NCBI GenBank assembly: GCA_012838235.1
Contig: DUPQ01000043.1
Coordinates: 1 to 41,006 of the forward strand
DNA: 41,006 nucleotides
Direction of reading: 5' to 3'
Origin: Clostridiaceae bacterium
Lineage (GTDB): Bacteria > Bacillota > Clostridia > DUPQ01
In this document: positions 12,801-17,314 of the stretch, one piece after another
How the letters are laid out: every line of letters begins with the position of its first letter
Position numbering within the stretch: position 1 is the stretch's first letter
Translations under genes and position numbers: made by a program
Notes under the pieces: generated by a model
Seen by the model: the letters and a program-made list of their open reading frames with translations, nothing else
Told to the model about the DNA's origin: nothing
Database searches by the model: none

Positions 12801-15800
12801 GGAAGTCCATATCGTATCACCTTTACTGAACCATATAGGATTTTCAGTATAATCCGGAAGTTTTAAGCAAAGATACTTCGCACCGTCCTTAGGACTGTCA
12901 ATCTTAATCTCGGTATGATTTGTCTGAATTCTGTGAATTAAAGGCAGCGCAAGGTCAACCTTAAAATTCCTTAATGTGAAATGATAATTCTCTGTTACTT
13001 TAACGGTCTGAACAGCATCAGGCTGGTTGCTGTTTGTGACCGCCAAATAGGAATGTGTTTTGTTAGTTTGGTCTTTTAAGGTGATAGCCGTATATTTTGA
13101 AAGATTATCGCCCTTATTGAGCATTGTGATATACATTGAGGACCATGTTCTTTTGTTGTTGAAGTGATCAATAATTTCCTCTTCCGTATGAAAACCTTCC
13201 TGTTCCGGGCTTATAAACTCCGTCATAAGATAGGAATACTTCCGACCGTTGGCATCATGACCTTCCTGTGGCGCCCACTGCCAGTTTACTCCGTCTTCCG
13301 TTGTTCTGTAGAAACCTGGAATTATTTCATACTTTGTCGGATCCAAAGTCTTCCCTTCGGTTGTTCTCATAAGCACCATAGCCACTTGGCTGTTGCCGAA
13401 ATGTGCAACCGCATCGGGATCGGGTTTCTGATTATTGTTAGGATCTTCTATCCATTTTTCATATGCCGCCTTTGCTCCCGAAGGATACCATAATTTCTCC
13501 GCAGTCATTACTATCAAAGGCTTATACTGAGCATAAAGATTGAGAGTTGCAATGCCATTATCGTTAGTCAAATCGGCTGAAACATCCTTCCATGGATTAT
13601 CATGAACTACAGGATTTTGAGGTAGCTCATTTAACTGAAGTTGAAGCTTCCCTCCGTTCAACCTTATCTTGCTTGCATTGGTATATAACTGATGTACTAA
13701 AGTTCCGTCCGGGACTACCGCCTGCTCCGCCCAACCTACAAAGTAGCAATCGGCCTTTTGAAAATCGTTATCATACAGTATATTACCCGGTTTTCCGAGG
13801 TATGTTGTTAATTCCGCAGTATTATCACCCGTTATATCCGCAACGGGTACATATATTATGTGGCTGACATTCATGTCGCCGCCGTTGTTGTTATGAAGTA
13901 CTATTTTATACTGTTCTATAGTGTTTTTTTCCCAAACCGCATAAACGGTTCTGCCCTGGTCTACGGGAGAGGTTGCAGTAAACTTATAGTTATCGGTACT
14001 TTCCCATTGTGCCACATCGGTAAGTGCGGGCAAATCGGCAAAGGTCGTTGCTCCCATGGAATCCACCTGCTTGGTGGACCAACCGAGGAAATTGTAACCG
14101 GCACGTGTCGGATCGGAACAGAAAGTTCTGTCTTCAATATCTCCTAGGTCGGTAAGGGCCTTACCTTCATAATCGGAAAGATATTCAATCGTACCCTGGG
14201 AAACCTTCAGAATATTGGGTCCATCAAAACCGTTGGGGCTGTAACCGGGGTCATCGTAAGCCTTTTGATTTATGGGCACAATGCGCACCACAGTGTTACC
14301 GGTTCCGTCATTTTTATCGAATGTCACTTTTGCCTGGGCTCTGTAGGTGGATGCCTTTGATCTCATAAAACCTATTGCCGAATTGGAAAAGGACAGAGCC
14401 ATATCTTTTTTTAAGCTCACATCGGCAGGTATATCCAGAGTAAATGCATAACCTTGAACATTACTCCCCTCGGCAGTAAAATCTTGAAGAATGGAGGAAG
14501 AATTGGCTTCTCTGAAAACCGCTCCGTCCGATGCTTTTCTTACCGATACAAGAGCCAAAGGATATTTACTGTGTCCGGTAATAGACGCACTGTCCGTGAA
14601 AAACTCGTCAACATGAGGAGTGTTTGCACTGCGGTTTATTATGATACCCGTACGCACATTGGAATGAGCCAGGTTATATATTTTATTCTCATTCTCCGCG
14701 TGTTTTGTTAAGATATATTCCACTCTGTTCTCATCGTACATTCCGGTAACTACCGTCATTTTTACCTGATTGGGCGATGCAGTATCGAACACGGTTAAGT
14801 TTACGGTTTCTCCCGCCCGGAGTGTCAGACCCGTTTCGGGTGTTAAAACATGTCCGCCAAATATTAGCCCGGAATAGAATGTTTGTGTATAACCTTCACC
14901 GTAGTCGTTAGGGTCTACACCCGTACTCATCTGACCGTCTACTTTTGTTTTTAAATTACCTATTAAACGTTCATAGTTGTTGTTCGGACCGGATTTAAAA
15001 ACGGAACGCGAAGTTTCGGGCAACTCAAATACAAGCCTTGCTCCTTTCGGAATGACAATATTCTGAGTAGGAGTCAATCTGTACTCAGTCTGCGTCTTTT
15101 CCGTAGGTCTGTCGGTTATGTAAGCTGTGGAAATGCTTAAAGTCGAGTAATTGCCTTGTGCAAACAAGGCATCCATCTTATTCTTATCCACATTGTAGAT
15201 AAAGCGTACAAAGTCCGACTGTTTTCTATATCCGTGTAAATACACGTTCTTTATATTAGTTGTCTGATCGGCAGGCACAACAGCCTTATTCACTACGTCG
15301 GTTTTAAACCCGGCAGGTACCATCATGTAAGAATAGGTGCCTACGGTCGGAGTTGTCGGTATATAGGAAAATTCATCGGCTCTTATTTCCGTAGATACAC
15401 TCCAATTAGTTCCGGGAACACCGTCCAAATCCGTCATTCTCATCTGACCCACTACCCCGTCGGCATCGGGCAGTAAAGCATCATATATTCTGGAATCCAT
15501 GACCTGACGTATTCCTATCCATGAGGATAAGAACAATCCGTTATTTGCAAAAGTACGATAGGTATAGTGATTAGGCGCCACCCTGTAGTAAACATGAAGT
15601 TTCCCCTGAGCGCTGTCATAAATAACCGATTGGGCCACCGTTCTCATCATGTCCGGAGGCAGGTAAGGATTGGCAACCAGATTACTCATGGAAGCCGTGT
15701 GGAAAGGAGCTATTGTTTTCAAAGTAACATCGTCATTGTCGGCACTGGGATCATAATTGTCCAGTTCTTCAAAATAGTTCAAGTAGTTTCCCAGCACGAT

Positions 15801-16469
15801 TCTTCCGTTTGCACCTTTTTGATTATAGACTTGATTACCGGTATTGGTATAACGCAACTCCAAAGCGTAATCGTCATTCAACTGCTCTCTTGTGACCGTG
15901 TCTTTCAGTATTAAATAGAGTTTAGACTTCATGTAGTCACTGTTGGCAGGCTTCTGCGGATATACCTGATCAATAGTAAATTTATATACATTCTCCGTCC
16001 CCGTGTTGTCTCCCAGGTTAAAGGAAACGGTTGTCGGATCTTTCGGATAATACATTTGAAAGAAACTGGCATCTACATCCACCTTGTTTATAAGTTTGGG
16101 GTCTATGAAAATATGTGCATTTTGCCAATTCTCTCTGAAAAGTCTGGATGCTGAAACCTCTCTACCCGCTGATGCCGGAAACATGCTTAACTCAAATTCC
16201 AGCACAATCCTGTCCTGTTCATCATAATAGTAATGGTGGTATGAAAAACCGGCTGTACCTATACCGGTATATGACGTTGACTGAATAGTAGCATCTAAAG
16301 GCCATTCGTTTAAAACCTCTTCGTCTGTAGTCCAGGAAAAATTCGTGTCATAAGAACCTTGTGACTGCACTTTACCGGGCATACCTGCCAAGGCTAAAAT
16401 GGCGATTAATAAAATAACCATAGACCTTTTTATTAAATTTTTATTCCTTTTAAAACCTATCTTTTTCAA
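879..16469 (-). CDS. Giant multi-repeat cell-surface protein (5196 aa) with C-terminal membrane anchor
   Basis: Predicted secreted, membrane-held surface protein, probably an adhesin or stalk; ligand unknown. Start is TTG (16467-16469) with GAGAGG upstream; the nearby ATG is closed by a stop. Residues 1-36 form a signal peptide. Residues 40-760 are an unidentified head. About 760-880 resemble an InlB/Flg_new repeat (GYNFLGWSTK, then VYAVWEK). About 880-1750 are mixed Ig-like segments. About 1750-4100 hold a repeated four-domain module: Big_6-like (INDRQAH...GKADPGA), a Rib-like segment ending VSVYY, a MucBP-like segment (YTVKYRRQLENG) and a DUF5011-like segment (DDAPVF...DDEDG). About 4100-5075 hold twelve Rib-like repeats. 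A Pro/Glu linker precedes helices near 5102-5121, 5138-5155 and 5173-5189. There is no LPXTG motif. The reading frame is open throughout. Domain names come from recalled motifs; the overall class is secure. Confidence 0.9.
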   Translation of the reverse strand: MKKIGFKRNKNLIKRSMVILLIAILALAGMPGKVQSQGSYDTNFSWTTDEEVLNEWPLDATIQSTSYTGIGTAGFSYHHYYYDEQDRIVLEFELSMFPASAGREVSASRLFRENWQNAHIFIDPKLINKVDVDASFFQMYYPKDPTTVSFNLGDNTGTENVYKFTIDQVYPQKPANSDYMKSKLYLILKDTVTREQLNDDYALELRYTNTGNQVYNQKGANGRIVLGNYLNYFEELDNYDPSADNDDVTLKTIAPFHTASMSNLVANPYLPPDMMRTVAQSVIYDSAQGKLHVYYRVAPNHYTYRTFANNGLFLSSWIGIRQVMDSRIYDALLPDADGVVGQMRMTDLDGVPGTNWSVSTEIRADEFSYIPTTPTVGTYSYMMVPAGFKTDVVNKAVVPADQTTNIKNVYLHGYRKQSDFVRFIYNVDKNKMDALFAQGNYSTLSISTAYITDRPTEKTQTEYRLTPTQNIVIPKGARLVFELPETSRSVFKSGPNNNYERLIGNLKTKVDGQMSTGVDPNDYGEGYTQTFYSGLIFGGHVLTPETGLTLRAGETVNLTVFDTASPNQVKMTVVTGMYDENRVEYILTKHAENENKIYNLAHSNVRTGIIINRSANTPHVDEFFTDSASITGHSKYPLALVSVRKASDGAVFREANSSSILQDFTAEGSNVQGYAFTLDIPADVSLKKDMALSFSNSAIGFMRSKASTYRAQAKVTFDKNDGTGNTVVRIVPINQKAYDDPGYSPNGFDGPNILKVSQGTIEYLSDYEGKALTDLGDIEDRTFCSDPTRAGYNFLGWSTKQVDSMGATTFADLPALTDVAQWESTDNYKFTATSPVDQGRTVYAVWEKNTIEQYKIVLHNNNGGDMNVSHIIYVPVADITGDNTAELTTYLGKPGNILYDNDFQKADCYFVGWAEQAVVPDGTLVHQLYTNASKIRLNGGKLQLQLNELPQNPVVHDNPWKDVSADLTNDNGIATLNLYAQYKPLIVMTAEKLWYPSGAKAAYEKWIEDPNNNQKPDPDAVAHFGNSQVAMVLMRTTEGKTLDPTKYEIIPGFYRTTEDGVNWQWAPQEGHDANGRKYSYLMTEFISPEQEGFHTEEEIIDHFNNKRTWSSMYITMLNKGDNLSKYTAITLKDQTNKTHSYLAVTNSNQPDAVQTVKVTENYHFTLRNFKVDLALPLIHRIQTNHTEIKIDSPKDGAKYLCLKLPDYTENPIWFSKGDTIWTSGDDNFTISEVNDELIITIPLTYDFSDKAGKKVYALYTVNNTDIPPDSDCAFSEVMSYDYLPPITDLKQEPHIKDDNGLITHNVVTAKIPAGTYNGAKYTLGYMQGGTFQAVSGNESPDLDEKITFKVPAGTLNEGTTYCIQGTDPALTFKDTTFGPPTVTMDLTGPDITAPDSFGVLTGNLIGAAEGAVTTGDAKDVITFKYTKGGATVSLPDGIAFDYAAGKFSGKTADVLDVSQTGIYTIAVTAEDVFGNVSTKNIVFTVTQKPTTDAITSITQNANNADGDVSLTVQGTKNGILRFYSEESPTVYTEIVIPSITGSVITNADGTKDIIVPKEEIIRFKDKKIFITQQKANELESDKTDSAGETIDKKNKKKISTGGAVVIDNVAPTPLCVDQPLANTNTLRISNTSVEAVLPDIKDVDKIKLKIGAFIECEPKREYNNETGEPTNIWICGGGYTFTESEEKVWVVLDPNDPDNKVEKTVGVLTYEFTGAKKFEEFQVIEVVYYDYLGNASVPVTTTVPKLPDPVAPSNMTAINNSQKHENTTVIKGKADPGADISVKIGETTWLVTADEHGDFTLEIAKQDKGTVIPVKSTLNTYSAIANVTVQNVMADDYPLTITNINKKYGVSTTEEEIKAAVTIPTYPAGQEPPVVTIDSGQTLPDSNTSGDYMIKVTVTYQDGSTNKGSVKVSVYYQYTVNYCIRLANGDNTVKPVPGLEAKIDSLPLGNRDVGPLPKGGKYAVVPGQDTVKTIKEQDNVFTFYYIDDAPVFVGCGNVSIEHNAVFDPVAGVTVSDDEDISINVFTVQPESIDTSKPGQYTLTYRVTDSGGNETVKQRVVTVKPQPPYDLTAINDSKAHSAKTAVRGKADPGATVSVTISSSQWSMPVGESGEFTLMITRQPAGSVIEVKSTMHGYTKSADVTVKNVQADDYEPTVTDVIKDYGTATSEDEVKAAVTVPGFPQGQQQPTVAVNEGQTLPDGNTSGDYTINVTVTYPDNTTDAATVTIKVKYLYTVKYRRQLEDGTKTDIAVPGKNDITGSLLLGEHSFEALKTEGQFAPVEDQDTDVIIQTEGNNFTYYYKDDAPVFNGCDNVAIEYGSDFDLRTGVTVTDDEDGDLTDSFTVTPDSINTSNPVVYNLEYRVIDSGGNVVTKQRTVTIKPQAPYDMTAINDRQAHQDKTRITGKADKGATISVTIEGTTWFVDADANGDFILNIDKRNKGEVITVTSTLNGQTTSADVTVQNVLADDYLPTVADIDREYGVATSEAEIKAAVTVPDYPAGQDQPLITVDEGQIMPDGNTSGDHPVNVTVTYSDGSTNKVVVTVSVYYKYTVKYRRQLENGTNTDITVPGKNDVTGSLPLGEHYFGPLQVADKFAPAEGQDTTKEIKTEGNVFTFYYVDDAPVFNGCDNVVIEYGATFNLRTGVTVTDDEDGNITALFTVTPDSINTSNPVVYNLEYRVIDSGGNVVTKQRTVTIKPQAPYDMSAINDRQAHETTTVITGKADKGATISVTIGNDTWNTDVDANGSFTLNIDKQDKGEVITVSSTLNGQTKSADVTVKNVLADDYLPAVTDINREYGVATSQDDVKAAVKVPNYPVGEAQPIITVDEGQTIPDGNTSGDHPVNVTVTYSDGSTNKVVVTVSVYYKYTVKYRRQLENGTKTDITVPGKNDVTGSLPLGEHDFGPLQVEDKFAPAGGQVTTKEIKTEGNVFTFYYVDDAPVFNDFGNVVIEYGATFNLRTGVTVTDDEDGNITALFTVTPDSINTSNPVVYNLEYRVIDSGGNVVTKQRTVTIKPQAPYNMTAINDRQVHAATTVITGKADPGADISVTIGNDTWNTDVDANGDFTLNIDKQDKGEVITVSSTLNGQTKSADVTVKNVLADDYLPAVTDINKEYGVATSQDDVKAAVKVPNYPGGQAQPVITVDQGQALPDGNTSGDYPINVTVTYPDGSTNKDVVTVSVYYQYTINNLIRLENGNNTAKPVPDKPQEIGSLPLGAHTFQLQAIGKYAPAANQITDVTIQAEGNVFTFYYIDEAPVFTEFEDIYVGYNDAFDPKTGIKAIDDEEGEIDYTVTPAAIDTSVPKEYTLTYRAEDSSGNETVKTRKITVLPQPVYDYTIYFLIRLENGNNTDKHVPDKLPKTGQLPEGPHSFGQLQPIGKYAPVPNQVTDVTIHTEGNVFTYYYIDEAPVFTGCENTVIEYGTPFDSKAGVTATDDEEGEVEYTVTNEVNVNRPDDYILTYRAEDSSGNVTVKTRTVTVLPRAPYNLTSINNRQTHPTTTVITGKADPGAVISVEIAPKTWIVQVGAQGNFTLSIDKQLKDTVIAVKATLNGHVKSTNVVVKNVQADDYLPTITNIVKQYGVPTTEAEVINAVTVPDYPAGPQQPQVTVNPNQTIPNGNTSGDYLINVTVTYPDGSANAATVKVSVLYRYTVNYRIRLENGNNTNKQVPGINDITGSLPLGPHDFGQLQAVGQYAPAANQNTVKTIQTSGNNFTFYYVDDAPVFNGCDDSIIEYGTPFNPRAGVTATDDEEGEIGYTVTSQVNTTRPGNYILTYRAEDTSGNVTVKNRTITVLLRAPYDLNAINDSKAHAATTVITGKADPGAKISVTKDAKTWETVVNAQGNFTLKVDKQNKGTVIEVKATLNGYSKTADVIVKNVLADDYEPTVNDIFKKFGVATTEAEVKAAVAVDNYPPGQLQPALTVNLAELPDGNTSGDNEVSVTVTYPDGTKDDVKVTVKVNYRYRVNYFIRLANGDNTTKPVPNILPKTGDLPVGQHDVGPLPDGGAYDKVANQDTLVTIDGTTDNVFNFYYVDDAPVFNDFDDVTLMYGALFNPKAGVTATDDEDGEIDFTVTPKVDTTVPGTYTVTYRAEDSGGNVTEKTRKVTVSQAQNVTYEPVVVPEIVEYNGVVNLKDNVTNIQQLPEGTMILDTTHPAIDTTVPGKHTGQITVIYRDGTSDVFNVDVTVQPQPMNQIYEPNVFPEIVEYGEVINLLDNVANADTFPDNTDISDTTDPVIDTTVPGVYPGQITVTYPDGTKDVVNVKVTVNHEPDIPDNQVYNPNVVDETVEYDGVIDLTDNVLNFENLPDGTQVTDTTAQPIDTKVPGTYQGQITITYPDQTTDVYNIQVTVKPQPHNEKYVPVVVPETVDYGGVINLKDNVTNADTFPDNTDISDTTAPVINTMVPGLYRGEITVTYPDGTKNVVNVQVTVNHQPDIPDNQSYNPVAVDETVAYGGVIDLTDNVTNLDNLPDQTTVTDTTAPPIDTRLPGTYQGQITITYPDQTTTVINVQVTVLPQPLNEKFEPVVVPEIVEYGGVINLKDNVTNADELPLNTVIADTTVPPIDTRSPGVYQGQITVTYPDQTTDVVNVQVRVQPEPDYLADDEANAPVVIDEIVAYGGVIDLTDNVLNLKDLPAGTRVMEIYKQEIDTTVPGTYRGQLAVIYPDASVIVSDIRIIVKERTQSDTHNPVVRDDETVGYGEDIDWKDVIENIGDLPPGTTVTETSENPIDTTVPGTHQGQVTITYPDGSQEVIDVTVTVEEQPQSDTHNPVVRDDETVGYGEDIDWKDVIDNIDDLPPGTTVTETSENPIDTTVPGTHQGQVTITYPDGSQEVIDVTVTVEEQPQSDVHNPVVRDDETVGYGEDIDWKDVIDNIDDLPPGTTVTETSENPIDTTVPGTHQGQITVTYPDGSREVIDVTVTVEEQPQSDRYNPVADREPVGYGEEIDWKDVIKNLEELPAGTTVTDTSEQPLDTTVPGTYTRQITVTYPDGSEEVIDVTVTVEEQQQSDRYNPVVGSETVEYGKEIDWKNVVENLEDLPEGTTVTDTSAQPLDTTVPGTYTREITVTYPDGSTEVMEVEVTVKEDSGQTPPPTPGPDTEEETPEEQKEESWSLVSVISTAFSALAMLIQLLIKSVRVDDSGTHFVRNKIFKLITAVLAVVAIVYLFSTNNLSLTMRMVNETTPVSAIMTVATTTSLVFGMRWKPGKK
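1245..4168 (-). repeat. Twelve tandem Rib-like repeats (about 80 aa each)
   Basis: Coding repeats with the signature NPVV..ETV.YGG.IDLTDNV, then LPDGTTVTDTT, PIDTTVPGTY and GQITVTYPDG. Boundaries of the last five, read from the conserved Asp codon, are 2447-2205, 2204-1962, 1961-1719, 1718-1479 and 1478 to about 1245. The first three of these have a period of exactly 243 bp and are nearly identical in DNA, indicating recent duplication. Upstream units alternate between two subtypes, one with PEIVEYGGVINLKDNV and one with DETVEYGGVIDLTDNV, suggesting that a two-repeat unit was duplicated earlier. Rib-type repeats are known in streptococcal surface proteins as rigid stalk domains. Confidence 0.85.
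4165..11220 (-). repeat. Array of 948-bp four-domain modules inside the giant gene
   Basis: The DDAPVF/DEAPVF motif recurs at about 10500, 9555, 8607, 7659, 6713, 6265, 5319 and 4380. Spacings are about 945-948 bp except 6713 to 6265 (about 448 bp), where the Big_6-like and Rib-like parts are missing, and 5319 to 4380 (about 939 bp). Blocks of near-identical DNA beginning near 7439, 8387 and 9335 are exactly 948 bp apart. Each full module encodes about 316 residues. Confidence 0.88.
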
Positions 16470-16503
16470 TCTACCATACCTCTCATTTACTTATGCACTG
16501 TAT

Positions 16504-16532
16504 ATTATAATTAAAATCTTTTATTTGTTCAA
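16504..16532 (-). promoter_or_regulatory. Promoter of the giant surface-protein gene
   Basis: On the minus strand TTGAAC (16527-16532) and TATAAT (16504-16509) are spaced by 17 bases, about 35 bases before the TTG start codon. Confidence 0.72.
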
Positions 16533-16728
16533 TATATGTAACGAACTATTTAGTATTAAGTATCAATAATAGTGTAAATTAATGTTAAATTTACTTTAAA
16601 ACCCTACCATATCAGTATTTATACAACACAATATCCGCTGTTGAATGTAAAATAGCAAAAAACACCGATAAATACAATAAACAACATTTTAAAATATACT
16701 GTCGTTTGCTTTTTTTACACATACTTCA

Positions 16729-16757
16729 TTGACACGGAAAAAATTACTAACTATAAT
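16729..16757 (+). promoter_or_regulatory. Consensus promoter of the marR-exporter operon
   Basis: A perfect TTGACA (16729-16734), 17-base spacer and perfect TATAAT (16752-16757) stand about 43 bases before the marR ATG. Such a strong promoter fits a gene pair held down by a repressor. Confidence 0.85.
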
Positions 16758-16784
16758 CTAACATTATTAGAAATATGTTAGTAA
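16744..16784 (+). promoter_or_regulatory. Probable MarR autoregulatory operator
   Basis: Three CTAAC half-sites surround the -10 box and start point: TTACTAAC (16744-16751), CTAACAT (16758-16764) and the inverted ATGTTAGTAA (16775-16784). CTAACAT with ATGTTAG forms a 7-bp dyad over the expected +1, while TTACTAAC with GTTAGTAA (16777-16784) forms an 8-bp dyad spanning the -10 box. The two direct half-sites lie 11 bp apart, about one helical turn. The position would block RNA polymerase. That the adjacent MarR protein is the ligand is inference. Confidence 0.7.
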
Positions 16785-16800
16785 TCAAAGAAGGTACAAC

Positions 16801-17235
16801 ATGGCAAGTAACGATAAGATTCAAAAAATTATAAGGATAATTGAGGATATTGAGCTGGAAAAAGTTTTTAAATCCCTGAATGACACAATGACCGGAATAG
16901 GTGCAGCGCTTCATATTCTCTATGAATATGACAGAAGTACCACAAGCGGACAACTTTGCGATTTGCTTGGAGTAAGTACGGCAAGGGTTGCCGTTCTTCT
17001 TAAAACAATGGAATCAAAGGGACTTATCATCAAGAGAAAAGGTGTCCTGGATGCAAGAACCACTGTTGTCTCACTCACTGCTTTCGGTAAGGAGACAACG
17101 CTGAAAATACGGGAAGAAATGTATAACCGGATTAATCGGATTATTGATCATGTGGGCTTTGCACAGCTTGAGCAATTTTTCGCTATTGCAAAGCAGATTG
17201 AAAAAGCGGTAACGCCGACCGCAAATATATTCTGA
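16801..17235 (+). CDS. MarR-family transcriptional regulator
   Basis: A 144-residue winged helix-turn-helix repressor. The HTH lies at about residues 48-75 (SGQLCDLLGVSTARVAVLLKTM), followed by the wing with the family-typical KGVLDARTTVVSLTAFG, in which Asp-Ala-Arg corresponds to the usual D-x-R of MarR wings. Flanking helices would form the dimer interface. The ATG follows GAAGG. The exporter gene starts 79 bases downstream on the same strand, the common arrangement in which a MarR protein senses a toxic compound and releases its own efflux operon. A dyad-rich operator overlaps its promoter. A weak AT hairpin (TCAAGAA 17246-17252, TTCTTGA 17264-17270, then TTTTA) after the stop might attenuate read-through. 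The effector is unknown. Confidence 0.9.
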   Translation: MASNDKIQKIIRIIEDIELEKVFKSLNDTMTGIGAALHILYEYDRSTTSGQLCDLLGVSTARVAVLLKTMESKGLIIKRKGVLDARTTVVSLTAFGKETTLKIREEMYNRINRIIDHVGFAQLEQFFAIAKQIEKAVTPTANIF

Positions 17236-17314
17236 AGTCAGTTTTTCAAGAAGCAGTAAATCTTTCTTGATTTTATGAACTTAGAAAATCACGGTATACA
17301 AGGAGGAACAAAAC

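Larger units (their letters stand above)
16470..16800. other. 331-bp divergent intergenic region between the giant gene and marR
   Basis: AT-rich and without a coding frame of note. It holds the leftward promoter of the surface-protein gene at one end and the rightward marR promoter and operator at the other. In between, a weak inverted repeat GTAAATT/AATTTAC (16574-16594, 7-base gap) is the only structure seen, and it could be chance in such AT-rich DNA. Confidence 0.7.
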
